A DNA stretch of 64,000 bases from contig JAUYKZ010000009.1 in assembly GCA_030704845.1 (NCBI GenBank), forward strand, positions 165,407 to 229,406, given 5' to 3'. Origin of the DNA: an archaeon. Lineage in GTDB: Archaea > Nanobdellota > Nanobdellia > Woesearchaeales > GW2011-AR9. Position 1 is the first letter of the stretch. Every line of letters begins with the position of its first letter. Shown here in pieces: positions 1 to 8,829 of this stretch. Position numbers and translations under genes: made by a program. The notes below the pieces were generated by a model that ran no database searches, was not told where the DNA came from, and saw only the letters and a list, made by a program, of their open reading frames with translations.

Positions 1-736
1 AAGCAGCGCACTTTTCTATTACCCCGGGCTTCACAGAACCATCTTTAAAGGCTTCAATTGACCGCTTACGCAAGATATCTTGTATTTGTAAAGCATTATA
101 CGGCGGAAAGATTATTTCTTCTTCAGATAGACTACTTTTCACCCTCGGATCAAGATTTTCAGAAAAAACAAGACTATTAGAAATGCCTATTAAACATATT
201 TGAGATTTTTTAAGTTCAGCATTAACTCGAGTAAGATTATAAAAGATTTCATCGCCTATTTTTTTAGTTAATTGATCAATCTCGTCTAAAATTAATATAA
301 CTGTTCCTTCTTGGGCATCAAGTAATTCATAAAATATATTATAAACTTCATCAGTAGGAAGACCTGTTGGAGGGACTTCCTTCCCAAATTCTTTGATTAA
401 TTGAGCAATTAATCTGTATTCCGTATCCGCTACTTTTTTTAATTTGCAATTGATATAAACTGTTTTCAGATAAATCTGGTTATTTTTGGCTATTTCATTC
501 ATTGAAGATACGATATGTTTGACAGATAATGTTTTACCGGTGCCAGTTTTTCCGTATATAAACACATTAGATGGCTTCTCTTTCCTTAAAGCTGGAGCGA
601 GAATGTTCGCTAATTCTTGTATCTGCTCTTCTCGATAAAGAATCTGATCTGGTTTATAACTAGACGACAATACAGCTCTGCTTACAAAGAAAGTTTCTTT
701 TTTTAAGAAATTTTCAAAAAAATTATTTATCTTCAT
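1..736 (-). CDS. cdc6: Orc1/Cdc6-type replication initiator, 3' part cut by window edge
   Basis: This is an AAA+ ATPase that binds origin boxes and loads the MCM helicase. My reading from the ATG at 736 stays open to the window edge and gives about 245 residues. A Walker A motif, GKTGTGKT, lies near residues 62-69 and a Walker B segment, ILILDEID, near residues 147-154. The fragment covers most of the AAA+ core; the C-terminal winged helix that contacts DNA lies outside the window. It is read away from the AT-rich region at 737-1462, which holds ORB-like boxes, so gene and origin are adjacent as in many archaea. A DNA-repair ATPase of the same fold is less likely given this context. Confidence 0.9.
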   Translation of the reverse strand, partial: MKINNFFENFLKKETFFVSRAVLSSSYKPDQILYREEQIQELANILAPALRKEKPSNVFIYGKTGTGKTLSVKHIVSSMNEIAKNNQIYLKTVYINCKLKKVADTEYRLIAQLIKEFGKEVPPTGLPTDEVYNIFYELLDAQEGTVILILDEIDQLTKKIGDEIFYNLTRVNAELKKSQICLIGISNSLVFSENLDPRVKSSLSEEEIIFPPYNALQIQDILRKRSIEAFKDGSVKPGVIEKCAA

Positions 737-744
737 TACAGCCA

Positions 745-769
745 GACCCCCCTATTTCTGATGGAAATG
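745..769 (-). promoter_or_regulatory. ORB-like box 1
   Basis: Read on the minus strand, it is TTTCCATCAGAAATAGGGGG followed by GTC. It matches the ORB layout of TCCA, AGAAA and a terminal G-run. It is the box nearest the cdc6 start. Confidence 0.6.
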
Positions 770-855
770 TAAACATTTTCGTTTGAAAAACATTCGGTGT
801 GCGTTTTATAAACACTCTCAGCATCCAATATCCGTATCATTTGATATATGTTAAA

Positions 856-879
856 GACACCTTAATTGCTGATGGAAGC
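856..879 (-). promoter_or_regulatory. ORB-like box 2 (weaker)
   Basis: On the minus strand it reads GCTTCCATCAGCAATTAAGG then TGTC. It keeps the TTCCATCAG half of box 1 but has a poor G-run. Confidence 0.4.
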
Positions 880-1185
880 AGTTATAAATACTTATCGTCG
901 AATTGAAAAGTGGTAACAACTTTTTTTCTCCACTTTATTATTATTATTATTTATAGATAATTATTATATATATATATTTTCTATATAGTAAATTATTATT
1001 ATTATTATTATTAAAAAGGGTAGTTTACGAGAGAAGATAGAAAGATTGGTTAGTAATTGATTATAATTTAGATAAGTATCTTTTATTATTATTATTGTTA
1101 TGATTGGAAGTTACCAATAATATAGTTGGCGAGTGCATTTAACTCCAAGATGATATGAACTGATAAAAAATTTCTTTTAAAAGAT

Positions 1186-1208
1186 ATTCCATGAGAAATG
1201 ATGGCGGG
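1186..1208 (+). promoter_or_regulatory. ORB-like box 3
   Basis: It reads ATTCCATGAGAAATGATGGC then GGG. It is in the opposite orientation to boxes 1 and 2, beyond the AT-rich core. Confidence 0.45.
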
Positions 1209-1296
1209 CCGTTGTTAGTTGGGTTGATATCAATTCTAAAGCAAACTAATTGATTAGATTACAAATGATTTCTTTTGTATTTTTGTTTTATTAAAA

Positions 1297-1319
1297 ACTC
1301 CATAAGAAACAAAGGGGTC
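1297..1319 (+). promoter_or_regulatory. ORB-like box 4 (best match)
   Basis: It reads ACTCCATAAGAAACAAAGGG then GTC. The GAAACAAAGGGG portion matches the commonly quoted ORB core. It is inverted relative to box 1. Confidence 0.6.
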
Positions 1320-1462
1320 TCTCTCTAAATTGTTTTTATGAGAATAATGAGATCAGATTATTCTTAAATAAGATTGCATTTAACTCTTTATCGACGTAAA
1401 TTGTCTGGTATTGTTTGTTATTAAAACAAAATTATTTAAAGAGTGTTGTCTTCTACACTCAA

Positions 1463-2320
1463 ATGGTTTTGGAATTATTATTAAATCCGTTCCAATTAAA
1501 GAAAAGGCCGTGGGAATTATTTGTGGTTGGGATGGTCTATACTGCTATAGCTATATTTCTTTCTTACTTTGTTTTTCGTGATGGAGCTGGTCTCTTAATG
1601 ATTTTCTTGATTGTCTTAGCTACTTTACCTACTCTTTACACCACTATCAAACATGAAGAAGAAATTGATTTAGTATATGATAAAGAAATAATGATGTTAA
1701 AGGAACATACTAAAGTAATCATATTCTTAATTTCTTTATTTATGGGTATAACTTTTGCTTTAGTCTTATCCTACGTTCTTTTGCCTAGCGCAGTAGTTGA
1801 TTCTATTTTTGTTCTTCAACAGAATGCTATAGCAAACGTAATTCAAACGGTTAATGATGATGTTATTTTAACAGGAGATATTACTAAACTAAGTTTGTTT
1901 GGAAATATTTTTATTAATAATATCAAAGTTCTCTTCTTTTGTTTAGTCTTTTCTTTCTTATATGGTACGGGAGCAATGTTTATCTTGACTTGGAATGCTT
2001 CAGTTATAGCTACAGCCATGGGGACTCTAGTTAAGAATGAATTAGGAAATGCTGCCCATTTAGTTGGTTTACCTTATTTGTCAGCTTACTTCGGGGCTGC
2101 CACATTTAGTTTTTTTAGATATATGACTCATGGAATCATTGAAATAGCGGCTTATTTTATTGCTGGATTGGCAGGTGGTATTATTTCAATTGCTTTAATT
2201 AAACATAATCTTAACGAAGATAAGGTTTTAGTGGATGCTTTAGATTTAATTTTGATCAGTTTAGGATTTTTATTTGTGGCTGCATTTGTAGAGGTTTATA
2301 TTACCCCAATAATATTCTAA
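1463..2320 (+). CDS. SpoIIM (DUF95) family integral membrane protein
   Basis: This is a multi-pass membrane protein of the stage II sporulation M-like family, whose role in archaea is not known. Five or six hydrophobic segments are visible, with the family hallmarks WNASVIA and, near the C-terminal third, a HGIIEIAAYFIAGLAGG stretch. A TTG start exists at 1415, but I prefer the ATG at 1463: a TATA-like TTATTTAAA lies about 27 bases upstream, fitting a leaderless transcript, and the N-terminus then reads MVLE like the paralogue at 53911. It is transcribed out of the origin region and ends at a palindromic repeat shared with the convergent RPA-like gene. Confidence 0.8.
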   Translation: MVLELLLNPFQLKKRPWELFVVGMVYTAIAIFLSYFVFRDGAGLLMIFLIVLATLPTLYTTIKHEEEIDLVYDKEIMMLKEHTKVIIFLISLFMGITFALVLSYVLLPSAVVDSIFVLQQNAIANVIQTVNDDVILTGDITKLSLFGNIFINNIKVLFFCLVFSFLYGTGAMFILTWNASVIATAMGTLVKNELGNAAHLVGLPYLSAYFGAATFSFFRYMTHGIIEIAAYFIAGLAGGIISIALIKHNLNEDKVLVDALDLILISLGFLFVAAFVEVYITPIIF

Positions 2321-2347
2321 TTGTCTATTTCAAAGTCTATTTCAAGA

Positions 2348-2440
2348 TATACTAAAATGTGTTAGATTTCGAATATATTAACGCATTTTATATATATAAA
2401 GTGCCAAAAATAAGTTCGAAAGCTTTGGCACTTTAGTATA
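2348..2440. repeat. TATAC-bounded palindromic repeat, two modules
   Basis: Two hairpin modules lie in tandem, with TATACTAAA at one end and its inverted form TTTAGTATA at the other. Module A has an AAAATGYGTTA / TAACGCATTTT stem. Module B has an AAAGTGCCAAA / TTTGGCACTTT stem. The copy sits exactly between two convergent genes, so it could serve as a two-way terminator. Close copies lie at 5257, 39833 (module B only, inverted) and 47367. Confidence 0.85.
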
Positions 2441-2447
2441 ATTTAAT

Positions 2448-3158
2448 TTACAATACTTTTACTTTTCCTGGTTGATTCTGGAAGATATCTCCTTTTTCTA
2501 ACATTTTTTCGAGAATTCTTTCTGGCTCATCCACCATCGCTCTTTCTAGGACATCTTCAATTAGTGCACCATCTCCCTTGTCAAGTTCTTTAATTAATAG
2601 CAAAACTTTTTCCATTGGTAAAAGAGGATTACTTTTAATTTTTATCTCATCCTCTAACTCATCAATAACTTCTTCTTCAAATAGTTCATCTGTATTTTGA
2701 TTATCTTTGTTAGAGCTCAGTTTTTTCTTTTCAGGCGTAATTGGGATTGATGCTAAATTTTCAATTTGATTTTTTAATTCAGCTAATCTTACTTTTAACC
2801 ATTCAGGGCTAGTTTTTTTCACAATTTCGGCAGAGATATATTTTTCTTCATTAAATATTCTGACTTTCCCAATAACTAAAATAACATCCTCTAAATTTAG
2901 TTTATCTAGCGTCACGTTTTCTTCAAAAAATCTTAAAGTAATCTGTCCAGTCCCATCGTCAAGAAGCATATTGGTCATCGAGCCAACTTTATCTTTATTT
3001 GCAATTATGCCTAAAACATTTATTCTATAAACTATTCTACTATCTAACATTTTCAAATAATTTGGATTTTGTTCTTTTTCTTGAACAAACTCTCCTCTAT
3101 TCAATTCGATGATTGCTGTTTTTATTGCAGTTGCTCTAGTTATTTTGTCTTCTACCAT
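2448..3158 (-). CDS. RPA-associated OB-fold protein (RPA32-like)
   Basis: This is a predicted single-stranded-DNA-binding partner of replication protein A. The N-terminal part (about residues 40-125) has an OB-fold pattern with the signature LLDDGTGQITLRFF. An acidic linker follows (about 145-180). The C-terminal 60 residues look like a winged helix (ALIEDVLERA ... GDIFQNQPGKVKVL), the layout of archaeal COG3390 and eukaryotic RPA2 proteins. It lies 22 bases downstream of mcm and is probably co-transcribed, which fits a role at the replication fork. The winged-helix end resembles that of the MCM protein just upstream (GDIFEPKRGFIQ), so the two may share that small domain. The family assignment is from motif memory. 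Confidence 0.75.
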   Translation of the reverse strand: MVEDKITRATAIKTAIIELNRGEFVQEKEQNPNYLKMLDSRIVYRINVLGIIANKDKVGSMTNMLLDDGTGQITLRFFEENVTLDKLNLEDVILVIGKVRIFNEEKYISAEIVKKTSPEWLKVRLAELKNQIENLASIPITPEKKKLSSNKDNQNTDELFEEEVIDELEDEIKIKSNPLLPMEKVLLLIKELDKGDGALIEDVLERAMVDEPERILEKMLEKGDIFQNQPGKVKVL

Positions 3159-3180
3159 TTTAAATAAAAATTAATCAAGA

Positions 3181-5235
3181 TTATAATCTTTGAATGAACC
3201 CTCTTTTTGGTTCAAATATGTCTCCTGTTCTTCTCAACTTTTCAAGAGCTTCTTCAACAGATTCTTGGGAAATGTTTTTTTCTTTAGCAGCTCCAATTAT
3301 TTCTTCAGTAGGAATCATTTTTGTGGATAGTTGATCTTCAAGGGCAGTAATTATTTCTTTAATAGTGCCAATACTACTTCGTTGGGTTGCAGTAATTCTA
3401 CTACTTAACCGATCAATATCAATTCTTCCAGTTTCACTATCTTTTGCAATTTGATTTAAACAGTAATCTACCAACTCAATAGCTTTTTGTGCATCTTTTT
3501 TAGTTACAGTTTTAGACATCCTTAATTTTGCTGAAGCTTCAGATAAACGAACTAACCCTTCTAATTGACGGGCAGTAATTGGAATACTTTTTATTCCTGC
3601 TTCTTCAGAAATACCCGAATTTCTCATTGAAATATAATAATGTTTTAATTCCTCGATTGCTTGATCTGTCATCTTTGGTTGAATTTTTTGTCGGATATAT
3701 GCAAAATATTTTTTAAGAAGAGTGGAAGGTATTTCTGCAACACCCAGGCTAGGATTTTGATGAAGTTTTAAGATAAATGAAGCCATTTGTTCATCGCGTT
3801 CTCGATTAGGCATATCTTTAACTGGGAAAATCAAATCAAACCTGTTAATTAAGGTAGGTGGCAAATTAATTTGATTAGCAATCAAGTCATATGAGTCAAA
3901 ACGGCCAAACTTAGGGTTAGCTGCTGCAAGAACAGTAGTCTCACATCTTAAAGTTGCTTGGATGTTAGCCTTAGCAATACTAATTGTTTGCTGTTCTAAA
4001 GCTTCATGTAAAGCAGAACGATCATCTTTTCCCATTTTATCTAACTCATCAATAATTGCAAAACCTTGGTTTGCTAATACTAATGTACCTGCTTCCAAAC
4101 TCCACCCGCCAAGAAATTCATCTTTAACAACGGAAGCTGTAAGTCCTGCTCCAGTTGCACTCTTACCGCTGGTAAACCGAGCTTTTGGAGCTATTTTTGA
4201 AACTCTTTTTAATAATTGAGATTTACCTGAACCGGGATCTCCAATTAATAACATGTGCATATCTCCTCTCGTGACAACCCCGTCTGGATGAACTTTCCTA
4301 CATCCTCCGGCTAATTGTAAAACTAACGCTTCTTTAATTTTATCATGACCATAAATTGAAGGCGCAAGGTTTTGGGCAAGAATTTCTATGGCCCTACCAG
4401 ATTTAGAAATCTCTTTGATTTGTTCCATTTCTTCCGGGGTTAATTTTAATTCAGTGATGGTGTCATCTTCCATCGGTTCACAATGATTAGCTTCAATAAT
4501 CAAATCATATTTAGTTGCTTGACCACCTGTACGCAGGATTACCGGTACTTCTACCAACCACCCACATAATTTCACTCTCGCCCCGGGACTAGTTTTCTTT
4601 TCCGAGAGAGGAGAGACTAAATCATCTTTAAGAAAAACGTTAATTCTTTTTGGTTGAGCTCCATCAAGATCTTCAGGAGATTCTTCTAAAACCAATCCTT
4701 GTCCATCAACAAGTTCTTTAGAAATTTCTTTAAATTTTCCTTTCCTACCACAACCACACCTAGTTGGTTCTTTATACTTTTTATCAAGTTGTAATACTTT
4801 CAGAATATTTCCACAAGAAGGACACTCAAAGCGGGAAGATGTCACATGAGGACGTACAGTGGTTTTATTTCTTACGATACCTTCTGCCCAAATAAATTTG
4901 TTTAAATGTTTACTCCTCATCTCGCTAATCATAACTTTTTGAGACTCGGGCAGGTTAGTAAATCGAATATTAAATTTAGTTACTTTTTTTGGAAGATCAA
5001 ATTCTTTAATTGAAAGTTCTGCGGCTTTAAGAAATTCTTCTGGACTTTCAAGCATCTCTTCAGAAAACTCTGTGTTAAACTTAATAAGTTCAGAAAAATC
5101 AAATACTAAATGTTCCTTTCCTTTACGAACAGCTTCCAAAATTTGTGGATAATAATTCTGTTCAGCAAATTCTCGGAATATTTTTATCTGTTCGTCTACT
5201 TCCATTCCCAACCCCCAACTCTTATAAAAATCCAA
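3181..5235 (-). CDS. mcm: Replicative DNA helicase MCM
   Basis: This is a hexameric 3'-5' helicase that unwinds DNA at replication forks. At 684 residues it has normal length, and no intein interrupts the ATPase motifs where archaeal MCMs often carry one. The N-terminal domain has a zinc site (CPSCGN ... CGCG, about residues 133-165). The AAA+ domain has Walker A GDPGSGKS (about 333), Walker B FAIIDELDKM (about 395), sensor AAANPKFGRFD and the arginine finger LINRFDLIF (about 462). The C-terminus is a winged helix. It is the first gene of a pair with the RPA-like gene. Upstream, toward tbp, lies a 101-bp palindromic repeat. The cluster sits a few kilobases from the origin and cdc6. Confidence 0.97.
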   Translation of the reverse strand: MDFYKSWGLGMEVDEQIKIFREFAEQNYYPQILEAVRKGKEHLVFDFSELIKFNTEFSEEMLESPEEFLKAAELSIKEFDLPKKVTKFNIRFTNLPESQKVMISEMRSKHLNKFIWAEGIVRNKTTVRPHVTSSRFECPSCGNILKVLQLDKKYKEPTRCGCGRKGKFKEISKELVDGQGLVLEESPEDLDGAQPKRINVFLKDDLVSPLSEKKTSPGARVKLCGWLVEVPVILRTGGQATKYDLIIEANHCEPMEDDTITELKLTPEEMEQIKEISKSGRAIEILAQNLAPSIYGHDKIKEALVLQLAGGCRKVHPDGVVTRGDMHMLLIGDPGSGKSQLLKRVSKIAPKARFTSGKSATGAGLTASVVKDEFLGGWSLEAGTLVLANQGFAIIDELDKMGKDDRSALHEALEQQTISIAKANIQATLRCETTVLAAANPKFGRFDSYDLIANQINLPPTLINRFDLIFPVKDMPNRERDEQMASFILKLHQNPSLGVAEIPSTLLKKYFAYIRQKIQPKMTDQAIEELKHYYISMRNSGISEEAGIKSIPITARQLEGLVRLSEASAKLRMSKTVTKKDAQKAIELVDYCLNQIAKDSETGRIDIDRLSSRITATQRSSIGTIKEIITALEDQLSTKMIPTEEIIGAAKEKNISQESVEEALEKLRRTGDIFEPKRGFIQRL

Positions 5236-5256
5236 ACACCCTATTTGGATAAATTG

Positions 5257-5357
5257 TATACTAAAATGCGTTAGATTTCGAATATATTAACGCATTTTAT
5301 ATATATATATATATAAAGTGCCAAAAATAAGTTCGAAAGCTTTGGCACTTTAGTATA
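5257..5357. repeat. TATAC-bounded palindromic repeat, second A+B copy
   Basis: It has the same two hairpin modules as at 2348 in the same order, with one base different in module A and a longer TA run between the modules, which accounts for most of the length difference. It lies between the stop of tbp and the start of mcm, where it could end tbp transcripts. Confidence 0.85.
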
Positions 5358-5385
5358 CGTCTAAATTAAAAAAAATAATAAAAAT

Positions 5386-5949
5386 CTATTTATTAAGTAG
5401 CTTTTTTAAGTTTTCGATTAACTTGTCAGTTGCATCGTTAACTTCTTTTTCTGTTTTAGTTCCGGTACAAACAATTTTTCCATTACTAAATAATAAAAAT
5501 GTAGCATTTGTTCCTTTAAGTTTATGAACTAACCCCGGAAACTGTTCTGGTTCGTATTCAGTATTTGGTAATTGGATTCCTAAAACGTTAAGATTTAAAT
5601 CGATACCTATACTACCCGAAGCAACAATGTTCTGAACAGTGATTATTGGTTTAATTGTTACATTAATATCCATTTTTTTAAGACTTTTGATGATACTTAA
5701 GATACTTAGATCAACTTCTTCTAGAGTTCTAGCTCCAGTACATACAACTTTACCACTTGAGAAAATCAAAGCAGAGGTCTTTGGTTCTTTAATTCGCAAG
5801 ACTAACCCTGGAAACTGTTCTGGATTATATTCAGTGTTTGGAAGAGTAGCAGCCATCTTCTCTAAAGGTATATCCTTCTCAAGAGCGGTTGATACTACAA
5901 TATTAACAATTCGAATTTCTTTCTTTGCATTTACTCTTTTCTTTGCCAT
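5386..5949 (-). CDS. tbp: TATA-box-binding protein (TBP)
   Basis: This general transcription factor binds promoter TATA boxes and recruits TFB and RNA polymerase. The two-fold repeat is plain: each half has a PNTEY-PEQFPGLV motif (about residues 37-50 and 129-142) followed by a KVVCTGARTLEE or KIVCTGTKTEKE motif. The frame is open to an ATG at 5976. I prefer the ATG at 5949 (MAKKRVNAKK) because a GGGGGAAG ribosome-binding-like sequence precedes it and a TTTATAA box lies about 30 bases upstream. Length 187 is typical. It is divergent from the THUMP gene at 6096 and upstream of mcm on the same strand. Confidence 0.95.
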   Translation of the reverse strand: MAKKRVNAKKEIRIVNIVVSTALEKDIPLEKMAATLPNTEYNPEQFPGLVLRIKEPKTSALIFSSGKVVCTGARTLEEVDLSILSIIKSLKKMDINVTIKPIITVQNIVASGSIGIDLNLNVLGIQLPNTEYEPEQFPGLVHKLKGTNATFLLFSNGKIVCTGTKTEKEVNDATDKLIENLKKLLNK

Positions 5950-6095
5950 AATAACTTCCCCCAGTATTAATTTCATTTATAAATGGCCTTGGCCTTTTTA
6001 AATATTCCCTTTATAAAGCACCTTTTCAAGAAAAAGGGCATTTTTATGACTTTAACCAGGTAACATTTTTAAAATGCCTTTCTTTTGGGCATTTA

Positions 6096-6920
6096 ATGGT
6101 TTTTACACATATTGTAGTGCGTTATGGGGAAATATTCCTAAAAGGCAAGAACAGAAACGTTTTTGAGAACCAACTTTTAAAAAATATTAAAGAGATTACT
6201 GGGTTAAGAAAAATTTCTAATTTAAGATGCAGGTATGTGTTTCCTTACGTGGATAATCACGCTGATTTAAGGAAGGTTTTTGGCTTAGTTTCGTATTCTA
6301 ATTGTGTGCGAGTTGATAAGAAGTTAGATCTTATTAAAAAAGCAGCAAGCGACTTATTAAAGGATAAAATTGGATCTTTCCGAGTTGAAGTAAAAAGAGC
6401 TGATAAAACATTCCCTGGAAATTCTCCAGAAATTGCAATGGAAATAGGGCAGCATATAGAATCTACAACTAAAGCTACATTCACTTATGGCTCGCCGGAA
6501 ATAACCTTGGGGGTCGAAATAAATCTCGATGGAGCTTATTTATTCCTAGAAAAAGTTCCTTGTCGGGGTGGATTACCAACAGGAGTAGAGGGCAAAGTTA
6601 TTTTGATTGTGGAGAACAAAGCAAGTATCCTTGCTGGAATTCTTTTCATGAAAAGGGGAACTTCCTTGATTGTGGCGGTAACTGAAGATCAAGATTTATC
6701 ATTATTGGAGAAATATAATCCGAGCTCTCTGGCAGTTAAAAGAATAACTAATTTATCCGAGTTGGAGGTATTAGGCAAGGAAGAAAAGATTAATGTTTTA
6801 GTTAGTGGTCAAACATTTGAAACGTATAAAGAATATTCTTCCGAGATGATTATATTTAGACCACTGATATCTTTTTCTAAGGAAAGAATTGAAAAAGAAA
6901 TTGCTGAATTAAGTTCTTGA
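6096..6920 (+). CDS. ThiI-like THUMP protein with degenerate PP-loop
   Basis: It resembles the N-terminal part of ThiI, which makes 4-thiouridine at tRNA position 8. The start (HIVVRYGEIFLKGKNR) is the typical ThiI ferredoxin-like domain. A THUMP tRNA-binding domain follows (about residues 65-160), ending in GGLPTGVEGK. In true ThiI this leads into the ATP-pyrophosphatase motif SGGxDSP; here the matching residues are VENKASI, so the ATP-binding loop is lost, and at 274 residues the protein is short. It is therefore unlikely to be an active sulfurtransferase but could still bind tRNA. A TATA-like box 27 bases before the ATG supports the start. It is convergent with the thiolation operon at 6923-9033. 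Confidence 0.7.
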   Translation: MVFTHIVVRYGEIFLKGKNRNVFENQLLKNIKEITGLRKISNLRCRYVFPYVDNHADLRKVFGLVSYSNCVRVDKKLDLIKKAASDLLKDKIGSFRVEVKRADKTFPGNSPEIAMEIGQHIESTTKATFTYGSPEITLGVEINLDGAYLFLEKVPCRGGLPTGVEGKVILIVENKASILAGILFMKRGTSLIVAVTEDQDLSLLEKYNPSSLAVKRITNLSELEVLGKEEKINVLVSGQTFETYKEYSSEMIIFRPLISFSKERIEKEIAELSS

Positions 6921-6922
6921 AA

Positions 6923-7885
6923 TTAATTTTCTATATGTTTTGCATAACATGCCAAAGCTTCTTCTTCAGAATTAGCTTTAATTATTGCTCTTCCGTCTTT
7001 AAACAAAAGTATGTTTTGAAATTTAAAAAGGTCTTCATCCAGTTCTACTTTATCAATAATTTCAAGTTTATGTTTTAATGCGATGAAATCTTTTGGGGTT
7101 CCATCAATTTGATATTTACCTGAAGAACAGAACTTGATTTGTTTTGATTCAGTCAAATTATTTAGATAGTTATATCTTCCGTTGCAAGCAAGACATTCCT
7201 TGTTTTTTGAAATTGATAGTATCCTGAATTCTGGTTTCCAAAGGTCGTAACAATATAATTCGGGGGCGGTTTCTTTCCCTAATAAAATTTTCAAAGCTAA
7301 ACTCACTTGTAAAGCAGAAATTGATGATGTAGCTGAATTTAAAACTCCGGCAGTGTTACAACTTTCCGTTGGAGTTTCTTTGACAAAACAACTTAAACAA
7401 GGACCGCCTGGGAGAATTGGCATCACTTGTCCACTAGTTTTTATGGCTGCAGCATAAATCCACGGCAAATTGTTTTTTTTACAAAAATCGTTAATTAAAA
7501 AGCGGGTTGAAAGATTATCAGTACAATCTAGGATTAGATCGGCGTTCTTTAATACTGAAATGTTTTTTGAATTAAGATGGATTGAATATGAAGTTAAATT
7601 TAAAGTGGAATTAATTTGGGTTAATCTTATTTTTGCCACATTTGATTTACTTTTACCAAGATCATTTTCCGTGAATAAATTTTGTCTTTGCAGATTACTC
7701 AGTTCGATAACATCTCTGTCGATAAGAATCAAATTTCCGATACCTGCCCTCGTCAGAAGTTCTGAACTTACCGTACCAAGAGCACCGATACCTACAATAG
7801 CAACAGTTTTATTTTTAAGAATAAGTTGTCCTTCTTTACCAATGTCTGTCAGAAGTTCTTGTCTGGAATATCTGTCGTTAAGCAT
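6923..7885 (-). CDS. E1-like activating enzyme (UbaA/MoeB/ThiF family)
   Basis: It adenylates the C-terminal glycine of a ubiquitin-like sulfur carrier and passes sulfur or the carrier on. Features visible are the nucleotide-binding VGIGALG (about residues 31-37), a DRDVIELSNLQRQNLF block, two CxxC pairs that bind zinc (CLSC, CLAC) and the active-site region ESCNTAGVL. The last 70 residues form an extra C-terminal domain; there is no rhodanese domain. It overlaps the upstream NcsA-like gene by 8 bases, and the carrier gene follows in the upstream direction. The three together match the archaeal UbaA-NcsA-SAMP thiolation pathway for wobble uridine. A molybdopterin or thiamine role is possible, but no such genes are nearby. 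Confidence 0.88.
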   Translation of the reverse strand: MLNDRYSRQELLTDIGKEGQLILKNKTVAIVGIGALGTVSSELLTRAGIGNLILIDRDVIELSNLQRQNLFTENDLGKSKSNVAKIRLTQINSTLNLTSYSIHLNSKNISVLKNADLILDCTDNLSTRFLINDFCKKNNLPWIYAAAIKTSGQVMPILPGGPCLSCFVKETPTESCNTAGVLNSATSSISALQVSLALKILLGKETAPELYCYDLWKPEFRILSISKNKECLACNGRYNYLNNLTESKQIKFCSSGKYQIDGTPKDFIALKHKLEIIDKVELDEDLFKFQNILLFKDGRAIIKANSEEEALACYAKHIEN

Positions 7886-8828
7886 TTTTTAATTCCTCCT
7901 TTAACACACAGGCATTACACACATCTTTATTTGCGGGTTCGGTGCAGATTGTGCATCTAGTAGGCGGAGCGTAGGATTCTCCTCTTGCTTGTTCTTTCAA
8001 TAAGGGTAGCATTGCTAAAAATGAATTGATGATGGATTGTTTAGTACCCTTATACTTATTTTCAAAATCATTTAACATATCTCGGATGTTGGCTCTGAAA
8101 CCGTCTGCAGCGTAAGGGCATTCAGTGAAATCTACTTTAAATCCTTTCAAGACAGTATATAATCTGGTTTCTTTTTCCGTGCAAAAATAAAGGGGTTTAA
8201 CTCTTTGAACAAACAAATCTTGTTCTTTTGTTCCAGAAATCGGACCTAAACCGGCCGATAATTTGGTGTTGGCTTTAAAGATATTCATCAACACGGCTTG
8301 AGCTTCATCATCTAAATTATGGCCAGTGATAATTTTTGTAGCTCCAAATTGTCTAGCATATTTATTAAGAAGATATCTTCGCCATACTCCGCAGATGTTG
8401 CATGGTTTTTTTTTAGTTTCTTTATTGATAATAGGATATGCTTCATCAAGAGTGTAACCAAATTCTTCTTTGTTCGTTACAACTTTTAAGGGGATGTCAT
8501 AGTTGTTGCAGAACTCTTTAAGGTCACTAAGGGTATGTTCCCGGTAATTATTAATTCCTTCATCGATAACCAAAGCAAATAGGTTTTCTTTACTTATCTT
8601 TTTTTCTTCCAAGTATTTTTTTGTTAAATAAAGAACAGTTAGAGAATCTTTTCCTCCAGATGCAGCAATGCAAATTTTATCGTCTCGGTTAAGAAGGTTA
8701 TATTTGTTAATTGTCTTGAAAACTTTTTCTTCAAAATAAGACAGAAAATGATTCTGACAGAGAGCACCATGTTGTAGAAGAATGATACCTTTCTTTTCAC
8801 ATTTACTACAAGAATTTTGGTTGCTCAT
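7878..8828 (-). CDS. tRNA 2-thiolation enzyme, NcsA/CTU1/TtuA family
   Basis: This PP-loop ATPase activates a tRNA uridine for sulfur insertion. It has an N-terminal zinc finger (CSKC ... CQNHF), the PP-loop SGGKDS near residue 58, a CNIC pair plus ECPYA cysteine that in this family hold an iron-sulfur cluster, a GHNLDDEAQ motif, and a C-terminal zinc finger (CTIC ... CNAC). This full set matches the cytoplasmic CTU1/NcsA type rather than bacterial TtcA. It sits one base from the carrier gene upstream and overlaps the E1-like gene downstream, so all three should be made together. Whether the product modifies U34 or U54 cannot be settled from sequence alone. Confidence 0.9.
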   Translation of the reverse strand: MSNQNSCSKCEKKGIILLQHGALCQNHFLSYFEEKVFKTINKYNLLNRDDKICIAASGGKDSLTVLYLTKKYLEEKKISKENLFALVIDEGINNYREHTLSDLKEFCNNYDIPLKVVTNKEEFGYTLDEAYPIINKETKKKPCNICGVWRRYLLNKYARQFGATKIITGHNLDDEAQAVLMNIFKANTKLSAGLGPISGTKEQDLFVQRVKPLYFCTEKETRLYTVLKGFKVDFTECPYAADGFRANIRDMLNDFENKYKGTKQSIINSFLAMLPLLKEQARGESYAPPTRCTICTEPANKDVCNACVLKEELKNA

Positions 8829-8829
8829 T

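Larger units (their letters stand above)
737..1462. other. Candidate replication origin (oriC)
   Basis: This 726-base gap holds no gene that I can support. It begins beside the orc1/cdc6 start codon, has a core of almost pure A+T at about 938-1015 (TTA and TAT runs) that could unwind easily, and is flanked by four boxes resembling the archaeal origin recognition box (TTCCA, then AGAAA, then a G-run). Boxes at 745-769 and 856-879 point one way; boxes at 1186-1208 and 1297-1319 point the other, on opposite sides of the AT-rich core. This inverted arrangement around an unwinding element is the usual archaeal origin plan. The function is inferred from context and motif; strand composition skew was not computed. 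Confidence 0.75.

Noticed and set aside
1415..1462. N-terminal extension of the SpoIIM gene from a TTG start
   Set aside because: The TATA-like box lies inside this stretch, and the paralogue at 53911 begins with the same MVLE as the ATG at 1463.
3181..5235. Intein in MCM
   Set aside because: The Walker A, Walker B and arginine-finger regions are continuous with normal spacing.
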